Positions 52,175 through 63,126 of a stretch of 64,000 nt of DNA are shown here, in pieces (position 1 is the stretch's first letter; each line of letters starts with the position of its first letter). Where the stretch lies: assembly GCF_039535785.1 (NCBI RefSeq), contig NZ_BAAAXV010000001.1, positions 62,001 to 126,000 of the forward strand. Reading direction: 5' to 3'. Position numbers and translations under genes: made by a program. The notes below the pieces were generated by a model. The model was not told where the DNA came from. It did no database searches and saw only the letters and a list, made by a program, of their open reading frames with translations. This stretch comes from Nonomuraea helvata (GTDB taxonomy: Bacteria; Actinomycetota; Actinomycetes; Streptosporangiales; Streptosporangiaceae).

Positions 52175-54397
52175 TCAGACGGCGGGCTTCTTGACGATCA
52201 ACCGGGCCAGCGCCTCGTCATACGGCGGGTCGAGCCAGTAGTCGGAGTGCCGGCGCGCCTCGGGCAGCGGCTCGCCGGGGCCGGGCTGGATCGGGTCCCA
52301 GCAGAACAGGTCCACGCCGTTCGGGTGGTCCGTTGACGGGGCGAGGGGGTCGACGCGCCCGAACACGGGGCCGCCGATGGGGTCGCTGAGCCGGTAGAGG
52401 TTGAACCAGGGGACGGCGTCCCGGACGGCCGACAGTGCGGCGGTGCCGAAGTAGGCGGGGAAGAAGGCGGCGTACAGGCGGCGCAGCGGCGACCCGTGGG
52501 TGAGCATCCTGACCCGATCCCGGAGCTCGGGGCCGAGCTGCAGCACCAGGGCGGCGGTGATGACGCTCCCCTGGCTGTGCCCGGACAGGACGACCTTGTC
52601 CCGCGAGTGCCTGGCGAGCCGGTCCACGCGGTCGATCAGCTCGGGGATGACCCGCTCGGTGTAGCAGGGCGGCGCCAGCGGGTGGATCGCGCGCGGCCAG
52701 AAGGTGGAGATGTCCCAGACGATGCCGATCGTCCGGCGCAGCCCGGAGTCGGTGTACGTGCGGCGGCCGAGCAGCACCAGGCCCACGATGACCGCCGTCA
52801 TGGCCCAGCTGCCGAGCGTGGCGAGCAGCCCCGCCAGACCGCCCTCCGGCGTGAACAGGTGGAACTGGTAAATCACGGTCACCGCGGCGAACCCGGCCAC
52901 GCCGATCCCGGTGAACACGGCCAGCACGAGGCCGGCCCGGTCGGTCAGCGAGGCGAGCGCCCACGTGGCGGCCACCTCGTCGTCGTAGCGCTCGCCGTAG
53001 TAGCGGGTCAGCTCCGGCGTGAGCCGGCCGGCGACGGACCCGCGGATCGCGTACAGGACGGCGGCCAGCGCGGCGAACCCGGCGGCCAGCAGCGGCACCA
53101 GCGCGGCCGTCCACCACACCGGGTCGTCGAGGAAGAGCTGCTTGCCGGGCGGCTCGGGCGAGGCCGAGGTGCCCGGGACGCCGAAGAACGTGGCGGTCCA
53201 GAAGAGCACGCCGAGCGCCAGCACGTTCGCGCTGCCCGCGGCCACCATCAGCACGAACCACGCGGCGATCCCGCCCATCGCGCGCGGCTCCCCCGACGCC
53301 CGGTCCATCCGGGCCAGCACGCACGAGGTGACCAGTATGAACAGCCCGAGCCCGACCGTGAGCGCGAACTGGAACGCCCCCACACCGACGCCGGGAAGCT
53401 GCCGTCCGGCAGCACTCGGCGACATTCCCACCAGGGCCGCGCCGATCGTGGCCAGGCACACCAGCGGCGCGATCACCCGCAGGGCGCGGCAGGCGAACGT
53501 GAGCCACCCGGGGATCCGCTCGTCCGAGCCCGGGTCGAGCCGCCGGGCGATCCACGGCAGCACCACCAGCAGCGCGGCCACGAGCTGCACGGCCGCGTTC
53601 GCGACGGTCAGGGCGAGCCCGAGCGAGGTGCCCGCGAACGGCGCCGACACGGCCAGCCCGATCGACGCGATCGCGAAGCACACGTGCACGACGCGCAGCC
53701 GCCACACCGGCGCGCCGCCGTGCCACAGCCGCGGCTGGGCCAGCAAGGGGCCGTCACCCGTGGGGCCGCCGGGCGGCAGGACCGTACGCTCGTCGCGGTC
53801 CCAGGTGCGCCGCGCGATCCACCACAGCAGCACGACGACCGCCAGCGGGACCAGGGCGGTCACGGCCAGCCGCTTCGACGGCTCATGGCCCCACAGCGCG
53901 CCCAGCCAGTGCACCCACACGGGCGCGGTGTCGTAGGTGCAGGCCCGTCCGGCGGCGGTGCACTGCCAGCCGACGAGGTCGACGCCGGCCCGGGTGACGG
54001 CCCCGACGAGCGTCCCGGTCAGCAGCAGGGCGAACAGCCGCTGGGCCGCCTCGGTCACGTGCCGCAGCCAGGCGCCGTGCGGCGGCCTGGGGAGCATGAA
54101 GTACGACAGGTTCGCCAGCGCGAACGGCAGCAGGAGCAGCCACAGCGCGATCGTCCTGCCGCCGGAGGTGAGGCCGCCCCAGGCGTACGCCTCGCGGTGG
54201 CGGCTGCCGGGCACGTCCGCGTGCTCGCCGTGCGGCCTGCCGTCCGTCGACCAGCGCCGGTAGAACCCGGTGGTGCCGTCGCCCGCGACGATCCGGGGGT
54301 GGGGGTGGTTCAGCATGCCGTCGGGGGGCGTGCCGGAGACGCCGTGCACGCGTAGCTCGGTCACACCGCCGCAGGTCTCGTCGAGGAATCCGTCCAT
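52175..54397 (-). CDS. Polytopic membrane protein with lipase-like alpha/beta-hydrolase parts
   Basis: 740 residues. The N-terminus TELRVHGVSGTPPDGML looks like the first strand and oxyanion turn of an alpha/beta hydrolase. The middle (residues 80-560) has about ten membrane helices, and the nucleophile elbow VVLSGHSQGSVITAAL (GxSxG) comes only near residue 615, with LTHGSPLRRLY after it. A hydrolase split by an inserted membrane domain is the best reading. It probably precedes the phosphatase-like membrane gene in one transcript. Substrate unknown. Confidence 0.78.
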   Translation of the reverse strand: MDGFLDETCGGVTELRVHGVSGTPPDGMLNHPHPRIVAGDGTTGFYRRWSTDGRPHGEHADVPGSRHREAYAWGGLTSGGRTIALWLLLLPFALANLSYFMLPRPPHGAWLRHVTEAAQRLFALLLTGTLVGAVTRAGVDLVGWQCTAAGRACTYDTAPVWVHWLGALWGHEPSKRLAVTALVPLAVVVLLWWIARRTWDRDERTVLPPGGPTGDGPLLAQPRLWHGGAPVWRLRVVHVCFAIASIGLAVSAPFAGTSLGLALTVANAAVQLVAALLVVLPWIARRLDPGSDERIPGWLTFACRALRVIAPLVCLATIGAALVGMSPSAAGRQLPGVGVGAFQFALTVGLGLFILVTSCVLARMDRASGEPRAMGGIAAWFVLMVAAGSANVLALGVLFWTATFFGVPGTSASPEPPGKQLFLDDPVWWTAALVPLLAAGFAALAAVLYAIRGSVAGRLTPELTRYYGERYDDEVAATWALASLTDRAGLVLAVFTGIGVAGFAAVTVIYQFHLFTPEGGLAGLLATLGSWAMTAVIVGLVLLGRRTYTDSGLRRTIGIVWDISTFWPRAIHPLAPPCYTERVIPELIDRVDRLARHSRDKVVLSGHSQGSVITAALVLQLGPELRDRVRMLTHGSPLRRLYAAFFPAYFGTAALSAVRDAVPWFNLYRLSDPIGGPVFGRVDPLAPSTDHPNGVDLFCWDPIQPGPGEPLPEARRHSDYWLDPPYDEALARLIVKKPAV

Positions 54398-54433
54398 GCC
54401 GCCATGGTCCCGCCGGGCGGCGACTACGTACAG

Positions 54434-54625
54434 TCACGACTGGGTGGCGCCCGCGGTGAGGCCGGTGATCAGGTGGCGCTGGACGAGCAGGAAGACGGCG
54501 CCCGCGGGGATGGCGATGAGCACGGCGGAGGCGGCCGGCGACGCCGTCCCTCCACCGCCGCCACACGCGGAGATCATCAGAGTGGATGCCGCAACTACCG
54601 CCGCGGCGGGTAAGAGTCGTCGCAT
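54434..54625 (-). pseudogene. Deletion scar joining a sugar-binding lipoprotein to an ABC permease
   Basis: Sixty-three codons with a proper GGAGAAGG site. Residues 1-26 (MRRLLPAAAVVAASTLMISA then C) are a lipoprotein signal with lipobox, as in sugar-binding proteins. The rest (SAVLIAIPAGAVFLLVQRHL then ITGLTAGATQS) is the conserved C-terminus of a MalG-type sugar permease. One in-frame deletion from early binding protein to late second permease, removing the first permease, would give this. Being next to a pullulanase gene suggests a lost maltodextrin importer. Confidence 0.75.
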
Positions 54626-54700
54626 GTCCTTCTCCTCTGTTTCCTCACGGGCCACGAGGGGGGAACACGCCGGGCGTTACGCCGACATGCCGCCCGGAAA

Positions 54701-54722
54701 AAGATGCTGCGAAAGATGTTGC
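54701..54722. promoter_or_regulatory. Direct repeat in the pullulanase/transporter-scar intergenic region
   Basis: aagatgctgc (54701-54710) and aagatgttgc (54713-54722) repeat with a 12-base period in an AT-richer patch just before the pullulanase gene. This could be a regulator or promoter element for divergent maltodextrin genes. The TTGCA-like part recalls LacI-type maltose operators, but there is no full palindrome. Confidence 0.3.
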
Positions 54723-54750
54723 ATGATCGTTTTCGGAAATTCCAGAAAGG

Positions 54751-57291
<2,541 letters not shown>

Positions 57292-57353
57292 ACGTGTGAA
57301 GGCCGTCCCCCTGCACAGGTCGATCAGCGAGGGGGGCCGCACGGGGGCACGGC

Positions 57354-57692
57354 GTGATCGTCAACGTGACCACGATGGCGGCGGAGTTCGGCGTGGCGGG
57401 CATGAGCCTGTACGGGTCGAGCAAGGCCGCCATAGTGCTGCTGACGAAGTCGTGGGCGGCGGAGTTCGGCCCGCGCGGCGTGCGGGTCAACGCGGTGAGC
57501 CCGGGGCCCACCGCCACGGAGGGCACCGCAGGCATGAGCGCGTACCTGGACCAACTGGCGTCGGCCGCGCCGGCGGGCCGGACGGGCACGCCCGAGGAGG
57601 TCGCCGAGGCCATCGCGTTCCTGGCCTCGCCGCGGGCGAGCTTCATCCACGGAACGACGCTCCACGTGGACGGCGGCCGCACAGCCGTGTGA
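57354..57692 (+). pseudogene. C-terminal half of a short-chain dehydrogenase
   Basis: From GTG at 57354 the frame keeps the second half of a classical SDR: VNVTTMAAEFGVAGMSLYGS with the YxxxK catalytic pair (YGSSK), RVNAVSPGPTATEGT and the end IHGTTLHVDGGRTAV. The Rossmann TGxxxGxG and NAG motifs of the first 130 residues are missing. The 57292-57353 stretch is the junction. A product without the NAD site would not work. Confidence 0.78.
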
Positions 57693-57849
57693 CACGCGCC
57701 GGTCCGGCGCCCCTGGCAAATCCCGCACCGGAGATAGGTGCGACATCCCGAGTTGAGGGAACAGTAACCAGGAATGCACATCACTGGCGTTGGCGGTCGC
57801 CGCAGCGCAGACTGGACAGACGGCGATCGCGTGGAGCAGTGGAGCACCC

Positions 57850-58506
57850 GTGGACAATCAGCTTGATCACATGCCGGTCCTGTCCCGCGGCAGACATCGC
57901 AACCCGAAACGCGGTGCCTGCTTCATGGAGCTGGCCTCCTACCTGGCAGGGGAACGGTGGAGCGACCATCCGGCCTGCACCCACCCGTTGCTGGCCGCCC
58001 TCGCCCGCCTGGTCAACGACAACACCAGCGACGAAAGCCGCGCCAAGCTCGTCCGGCTCGTGCCGTCCATCATCGGCCTGGCCAGCGACGACCTGCGGGT
58101 GGACGCGCAGATCGCGCTGCGCTGCGCCACGACGGCCCTGCCGGTGGCGGCGGCCGAGCGGCAGCTCGCCCTGGCGGTGTCGGTGCTGGCGGCGGAGGAG
58201 ATGCTGGCCCGGCTCGACGGGGCCCCGTCGGGACGGCTCGGCGAGCTGAGCCGCCGGGCGATGGAGGCGGTGCCGCACGCGGCCGACCAGGCCCGCCGCT
58301 TCAGCCGCGCGGCCAGGATCACGGAGAAGGGCTTCCGCCGGTACGCGGCGCCGAACGCGGTGCAGCTGTCGGTGGTGGGCATCGTCCAGGCCTGCATCGC
58401 CGAGCCGGACGTGCTGCTGCGCCGGCTCCTGGAAGAGGCGATCGACGACTGCATCGCCCTCATCCGCACCCCGGAACCCGCCGCCCCGGCCCCGGTTCAC
58501 GCCTGA
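57850..58506 (+). CDS. Conserved actinobacterial hypothetical protein
   Basis: 218 residues from GTG at 57850 with GGAG upstream. The start MDNQLDHMPVLSRGRHRNPK and the segment GACFMELASYLAGERWSDHP, rich in His and Cys, look like a conserved family core. The rest is predicted all-helical (ALPVAAAERQLALAVSVLAA) and soluble. No catalytic or DNA-binding motif is recognised. It is alone between the SDR fragment and the convergent Uma2 gene. Confidence 0.72.
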   Translation: MDNQLDHMPVLSRGRHRNPKRGACFMELASYLAGERWSDHPACTHPLLAALARLVNDNTSDESRAKLVRLVPSIIGLASDDLRVDAQIALRCATTALPVAAAERQLALAVSVLAAEEMLARLDGAPSGRLGELSRRAMEAVPHAADQARRFSRAARITEKGFRRYAAPNAVQLSVVGIVQACIAEPDVLLRRLLEEAIDDCIALIRTPEPAAPAPVHA

Positions 58507-58543
58507 CCTTCTTTCTGCGCGGCGCCTGGCCGACGGGCGCCGC

Positions 58544-59140
58544 CTACGCGTCGAACAGCTCAGCTGGATCGAACGACACGGAGAAAGGCTTGGTCAGCGT
58601 CAGCACCTCTCCCGCTTTGGCCTGGCCGACCGTCTCGTAACCGTGTGGGCCCAGCTCGAGCACCTCGGCATGCGGACTGTCGATCCCCTCGGTTTCGACT
58701 CTGATGAACACCTCGATGCCCGCTTTCGCGTATTTTGGTGTCTTGATCTCGTAGTCTCGTCGGCGATTGCCCGGCCCCGGGCTGACGATCTCGGCCACCA
58801 CCGCCACCTCTGAGGCGAGAAAGGCGTCCGTCCGATCCATGACCACGTCGCGGGGCAGTACCGCGACGTCGGGCAGGAAGCCGTCCTCCACCACCTGCAC
58901 ACCGACGCTCTCCACCGCCACGAGCCCTTCCGGGTCGGCCGCCGCGCCGAGAATCGTCCGCAGGCGGCCGGCGCACAGCGCGTGCAGCGCCGTGGGCAGC
59001 GGGCTGATCACAAAACTCCCGTCGATCAACTCGATGCGCTCCCCGCCCTCGGGCAGTTTGAGCCAGTCATCGACGGTGTAACCGGTGATCTGGCCGACCG
59101 GGAAGAGGAGGGTCCGCATGGGCGGCGGATGTGCGACCAA
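58544..59140 (-). CDS. Uma2-family PD-(D/E)XK endonuclease-like protein
   Basis: Up to 198 residues from TTG at 59140; ATG at 59119 is an alternative, neither with a good ribosome site. The DUF820/Uma2 core is clear: LPEGGERIELIDGSFVISPL, LPDVAVLPRD (catalytic Asp) and VAEIVSPGPGNRRRDYEIK with the Glu and Lys. The fold is related to restriction enzymes, and multiple copies are common in actinomycetes, but function is unknown. The 205 bases before it hold the divergent VIT gene's promoter region. Confidence 0.87.
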   Translation of the reverse strand: MVAHPPPMRTLLFPVGQITGYTVDDWLKLPEGGERIELIDGSFVISPLPTALHALCAGRLRTILGAAADPEGLVAVESVGVQVVEDGFLPDVAVLPRDVVMDRTDAFLASEVAVVAEIVSPGPGNRRRDYEIKTPKYAKAGIEVFIRVETEGIDSPHAEVLELGPHGYETVGQAKAGEVLTLTKPFSVSFDPAELFDA

Positions 59141-59345
59141 CCACCCTGCAATCGGCTGAGAACTTATTTCTGACCGCCTTCACACGATCACACAGAGTGA
59201 CGCGACGACATTACCTTCGCTTGACCCGCCGCGCGCCCCTTTCGCGAGTACCCGCTTCTTCGCAGCTCAGGGAAGCCTGGCCTTCGTTGCGGATCTTGGT
59301 GATGTGTGCCTACATTTTCGATGAAATATCGGAAAGTGGAGGCAT

Positions 59346-60071
59346 TTGATGATGATTGAGATGACTCGGCCGTATTCGCCGGAGAAGCACCACAGTCACC
59401 GGGACGTCACCGGTGGATGGTTGCGGCCCGCGGTGTTCGGGGCGATGGACGGGCTGGTGTCCAATCTCGCGTTGATCGCCGGAGTCGTGGGTGCCGCCGG
59501 GGCGGGACGAGGGGCCGTGCTGGCCGGGTGCGCGGGGCTGATCGCGGGTGCCTGTTCCATGGCGGCCGGTGAGTACACCTCCGTCAAGTCGCAGACCGAG
59601 CTGATGCGGGCCGAGATCGCCGTCGAGCGACGGGAGCTGGCCCGCAACCCCGAGGGCGAGCAGGCGGAACTGGCGGCGCTGTACCGGGCGCGGGGGCTCG
59701 ACGACGACCTCGCCCGGCGGGTGGCCGCGGGGCTGTCGGCCGATCCCGAGCAGGCGTTGCGGGTGCACGTGCGGGAGGAGCTGGGGGTGGACCCCGACGA
59801 CCTGCCCTCGCCGTACGTGGCCGCTCTCTCGTCGTTCTGCGCGTTCGCGGCCGGGGCGCTGGTCCCGCTGGTGCCGTTCCTGTTCGGGGCGTCCGGGCTG
59901 GTGCTCGCCGTGGTGGTGAGCGTGCTGGCGCTGTTCGGGTTCGGGGCGGCGGTGGCGCTGATGACCGCGCGGCCGTGGTGGCTGGGCGGGCTGCGGCAGC
60001 TCGCGCTGGGCGCGGCAGCCGCCACCGTGACGTTCGGGCTCGGGCACCTGCTGGGCGTCGCCGTCTCATGA
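59346..60071 (+). CDS. VIT1/CCC1-family iron or manganese transporter
   Basis: 241 residues with GTGGAGG upstream. The family core is DVTGGWLRPAVFGAMDGLVS followed by NLALIAGVVGA, then GACSMAAGEYTSVKSQTEL, the conserved MAAGEY region of VIT transporters. A cytoplasmic Glu-rich metal-binding segment (ELMRAEIAVERRELARNPEG) separates helices 2 and 3. Five membrane helices are expected. It should move Fe2+ or Mn2+ out of the cytoplasm. Its last codons are copied just downstream. Confidence 0.9.
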   Translation: MMMIEMTRPYSPEKHHSHRDVTGGWLRPAVFGAMDGLVSNLALIAGVVGAAGAGRGAVLAGCAGLIAGACSMAAGEYTSVKSQTELMRAEIAVERRELARNPEGEQAELAALYRARGLDDDLARRVAAGLSADPEQALRVHVREELGVDPDDLPSPYVAALSSFCAFAAGALVPLVPFLFGASGLVLAVVVSVLALFGFGAAVALMTARPWWLGGLRQLALGAAAATVTFGLGHLLGVAVS

Positions 60072-60156
60072 CGCTCCATGGCCTGCGGGCTTGGCACCTG
60101 CTGGGCGTCACCGTCTCATGGCCTGCGCGCACCTGCCGAGCCGTCACCGCCTCATG
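60043..60156 (+). repeat. Tandem copies of the 3' end of the VIT gene
   Basis: The final 28 bases of the gene (ggcacctgctgggcgtcgcc and on, 60043-60070) recur at 60093-60120 with one mismatch, and more degenerately at 60128-60156. The spacing is 50 then about 35 bases. Only the first copy is coding. Confidence 0.75.
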
Positions 60157-60169
60157 ACGCCCCGCGCGC

Positions 60170-60805
60170 TCATGGGCGGGTGGCGGCGGCCAGCTTGACG
60201 CCGAGGGCGATGAGGGCGGCGCCGGTCAGGCCGTCCACCACCCGGCGTACGGCAGGCCGGGCGAAGACCTTACGCAGAGTGCCCACGACGTTCGCCACCA
60301 CCATGAACCACGCGACCGTCCCCGCCAGCGCGATCAGCGAGAGCACCAGTGTCTCCCCCACCGAGGACCCCGAGCTGACGAACTGCGGCATCAGCGCCAC
60401 GAAGAACAGCGCCGCCTTCGGGTTGAGCACGTTCGTGAACAGGCCCTCCGCGAACGCCGCCCACGCGTTGCGCCGCCCCGGATCGGGCAGGTCCAGCTTG
60501 AGCTCGCCGCCCGAGCGCAGAGCGGAGCGCAGCGCCCTGGCCCCGAGGTACAGCAGGTAGGCGGCCCCGACCACCTTGACCACGGTGAACGCCATCGCCG
60601 AGGTGGCCAGCAGCGCCGCGATGCCGGTGGCCGCGGCCACCACCCACACGAACACGCCCACGGCGACGCCCGTGGCCGCCGCCATGCCGTACAGGCGCCC
60701 GGAGGCGGCGGAGCGGCGTACGACGACCGCGAAGTCGGGACCGGGCGACATCGCCCCGAGTAACACTATGGTGCCGAAACCCGCGATCTGCGGCAGAGAA
60801 GTCAT
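60170..60805 (-). CDS. LysE/RhtB-family amino-acid exporter
   Basis: 211 residues from ATG at 60805, which overlaps the cupin stop as ATGA. The family signature LLGAMSPGPDFAVVVRRSA is near the N-terminus, with six helices and the GLFTNVLNPKAALFFVALMP motif. Such proteins export amino acids or derivatives. Translational coupling to a cupin enzyme suggests that the pair handle one small metabolite. Confidence 0.9.
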   Translation of the reverse strand: MTSLPQIAGFGTIVLLGAMSPGPDFAVVVRRSAASGRLYGMAAATGVAVGVFVWVVAAATGIAALLATSAMAFTVVKVVGAAYLLYLGARALRSALRSGGELKLDLPDPGRRNAWAAFAEGLFTNVLNPKAALFFVALMPQFVSSGSSVGETLVLSLIALAGTVAWFMVVANVVGTLRKVFARPAVRRVVDGLTGAALIALGVKLAAATRP

Positions 60806-61338
60806 GCCGCCCACCTTATGAGCACCCGGCCCTCCGGGATCAAGGTGGATCGCTCCCACGTCCAGGTCGGCACGGTGATCATCTCGGCGGGGCGGTCGAG
60901 GTGGACGGGCGTGTCGAGGAGCGCGGAGTGCGGGGTGAGCGGCAGCCCGCCCGCGGGGATGACGACGGTCTCGAGCGGCGTGCGCAGGGCCGGGCCGTCC
61001 GGCTCGTCGAGCTCGCTGCGTACCCAGGTGTCGTCCCCGTCGAAGGACGTGAACGCCAGCGCCCCGCCGGGGGCCGCGCCGGAGTGGCGCAGCGTCCCGG
61101 CGGGCAGCCAGCCGTGATGCCCTGCCCGGTAGGTGATGCCGGAGACGCACAGCTCGCCCTCCAGCAGCACGAACTCCTCCCCCGCCAGGTAGTGCCTGTG
61201 TTCGGCGCGGGCCCAGCCGGGCGGGAAGCGCACGAGCCAGGCCGAGCCGTCCAGCGGGGCCTGCCGCACCGGAAGGTTGGAGCCGGGCATCAGGAAGTCG
61301 CGGAAGGCGAGCTCCGCGTCGAGCAGGTCGATCAGCAC
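60802..61338 (-). CDS. Cupin-domain protein
   Basis: 178 residues from GTG at 61338, one base after the stop of the GerW gene. Cupin motif 1 is in WARAEHRHYLAGEEFVLLEG and motif 2 in GHHGWLPAGTLRHSGAAPGG, giving metal-binding His and Glu. The C-terminal half resembles a second, degenerate cupin, as in ChrR-type anti-sigma or acetylacetone-dioxygenase-like proteins. Role unknown; it is coupled to the exporter. Confidence 0.82.
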   Translation of the reverse strand: MLIDLLDAELAFRDFLMPGSNLPVRQAPLDGSAWLVRFPPGWARAEHRHYLAGEEFVLLEGELCVSGITYRAGHHGWLPAGTLRHSGAAPGGALAFTSFDGDDTWVRSELDEPDGPALRTPLETVVIPAGGLPLTPHSALLDTPVHLDRPAEMITVPTWTWERSTLIPEGRVLIRWAA

Positions 61339-61339
61339 G

Positions 61340-61696
61340 TCACCGCCTGCGCCGCCACTTCTTGAAGATGGAGCGGATGGTCAGCGCCACCACGACGAGC
61401 ACGATCTGCCCGCCGATCACGATGCGGTTGACGTCGACGGCCGGCCGCCACTGGACGTCACCGTCCTTGATCAGGAACACGCCCGCGGGCGTGGCGCTGA
61501 GTCCGAACCCGCCCCCGCTGCCGCTGCCGCTCTCGTCGCCCTTCTCGTCCTTGCCCTGCCCCTGCCCTCCGCCGCCGCCGTGGAGGACCCTGGCGACCGG
61601 GATGACGATGAGGTCGCCCTGCTGGATCGGCTCGCCGAAGACGCGTCTGACGGTCGCGGTGTCCTGCGCCTGCTCGACCACCTTCATGATGTCCAT
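61340..61696 (-). CDS. GerW-family sporulation protein (YtfJ-like)
   Basis: 118 residues from ATG at 61696. The family core is TVRRVFGEPIQQGDLIVIPV followed by a Gly-rich linker (GGGGGQGQGKDEKGDESGSG) and GGFGLSATPAGVFLIKDGDV; a C-terminal membrane helix and basic tail KKWRRRR follow. GerW/YtfJ proteins occur in spore formers and in actinomycetes; their biochemical role is unclear. It heads a tight gerW-cupin-lysE unit. Confidence 0.85.
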   Translation of the reverse strand: MDIMKVVEQAQDTATVRRVFGEPIQQGDLIVIPVARVLHGGGGGQGQGKDEKGDESGSGSGGGFGLSATPAGVFLIKDGDVQWRPAVDVNRIVIGGQIVLVVVALTIRSIFKKWRRRR

Positions 61697-61733
61697 TCCC
61701 CCATCGTTACCCCGGATCGCCCGTCTGGCCACC

Positions 61734-63125
61734 TCAGTCGAACGTGGTGGAGATCTCGTGCCAGCCGCCAGGCGCGATCTTCTCGGCCGGCTCGGGCCCC
61801 CAGGACCCCTTCTCGTACGGCAGCGGCGCATCCGGCAGGTCGAGCACCCGCTGGACGATCCGCCACGACTCGTCCACCAGGTCGAACCTGGCGAAACGCC
61901 GCGGGTCGCCGCTGATGGCGTCGGTCAGGACGCGCTCGTAGGCGGCCTCCATCGGCCCGAGCACCTTGGTGAAGTCGACGCTGACCGGCACCGGCCTGGT
62001 GTGCTGTTTGCCCGGCTCCTTGGCCAGCAGGTCGAAGGTGACCCCGGCGTCCGGCTGGAGCCGGAACCTGATGAGGTTGGGGGTGACGGACGCGTCGCCG
62101 CCGCGGAACATCGTCACCGGCGGCCTGCGCAGCTCGGCGACGATCTCCAGGTCGGTGGTCGGCAGCGCCTTGCCCGAGCGGAAGCACCACGGCACGCCGG
62201 CCCAGCGCCAGTTGTCGACGTAGGCGCGCAGGGCGACGAACGTCTCGGTCGTGGAGCCGGGGCGCACGCCGTCGGTGTCGAGGTAGCCCGCGTACTGGCC
62301 GCGTACGACGTCGGACGGGTCGATGGCCTGGACGGCGCGGAGCACCCGCCACTTCTCGTCGAGCTGGGCGCGGGCGTCGGTGGACGGCGGCGGGTCCATG
62401 GCGAGGATGGCGAGCAGCTGGAGCAGGTGGTTCTGGACCACGTCGCGGATGGTGCCGTTGGCGTCGTAGAAGGCGCCGCGGTCGCGCACGTCGAAGTCCT
62501 CGGCCATGGTGATCTGGACGCTGCGGACGTGGTTGCGGTTCCAGATGGGCTCGAGCAGGGTGTTGGCGAACCTGAAGACCATGAGGTCCTCGACCGGCTC
62601 CTTGCCCAGGAAGTGGTCGACGCGCCGCAGGTGGTCCTCGTCGAAGTGCTTCAGCAGCTCGTCGTTGAGCGCGCGGGCGGAGTCGAGGTCGTGGCCGAAC
62701 GGCTTCTCCACGACGAGCCGGGCGTTCTGGTTGAGCCCCACCCCGGCCAGCCCTTCGGCGACCGCGGCGAACAGCGCCGGCGGGACGGCGAGGTAGTGGA
62801 CGAGGAAGCCCTTGCCCCCCACCTCCTCACGCAGCCTGGCGAACGTCTCGGGGTCGCGGTAGTCGCCCGTGACCAGCCGCAGGTTGCCGGCCAGCTTGTC
62901 GAAGGCCGCGTCGCGCACGCCGCCGACGGCCTCGCGGGCGTGCTCGCGCAGCCCGTCGAGGTCGAGGTCGGTCTTGGCCACGGCGATGATGGGCAGATCC
63001 AGGCGGCTGTCGGCGGTGAGGCGGTAGAGGGCGGGCAGGATCATCTTGCGCGCGAGGTCGCCGGTGACGCCGAACAGCACCAGCGCCCCCGCCCGCTCCG
63101 TGCCGTGCGCGCGCGTGTGCCCCAT
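61734..63125 (-). CDS. zwf: Glucose-6-phosphate 1-dehydrogenase
   Basis: 463 residues from ATG at 63125, one base after the pgi stop. NAD(P)-binding motif [15 protein letters not shown] (residues 17-31), substrate motif [16 protein letters not shown] with catalytic H171, and [13 protein letters not shown]. It oxidises glucose-6-phosphate to 6-phosphogluconolactone, the entry to the pentose phosphate pathway. It is cotranscribed with pgi, as in many actinomycetes, so both use the same substrate pool. Confidence 0.95.
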   Translation of the reverse strand: MGHTRAHGTERAGALVLFGVTGDLARKMILPALYRLTADSRLDLPIIAVAKTDLDLDGLREHAREAVGGVRDAAFDKLAGNLRLVTGDYRDPETFARLREEVGGKGFLVHYLAVPPALFAAVAEGLAGVGLNQNARLVVEKPFGHDLDSARALNDELLKHFDEDHLRRVDHFLGKEPVEDLMVFRFANTLLEPIWNRNHVRSVQITMAEDFDVRDRGAFYDANGTIRDVVQNHLLQLLAILAMDPPPSTDARAQLDEKWRVLRAVQAIDPSDVVRGQYAGYLDTDGVRPGSTTETFVALRAYVDNWRWAGVPWCFRSGKALPTTDLEIVAELRRPPVTMFRGGDASVTPNLIRFRLQPDAGVTFDLLAKEPGKQHTRPVPVSVDFTKVLGPMEAAYERVLTDAISGDPRRFARFDLVDESWRIVQRVLDLPDAPLPYEKGSWGPEPAEKIAPGGWHEISTTFD

Positions 63126-63126
63126 G

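Noticed and set aside
60043..60156. CRISPR-like short repeats
   Set aside because: Three degenerate copies only, unequal spacing and derived from the VIT gene; no cas genes.
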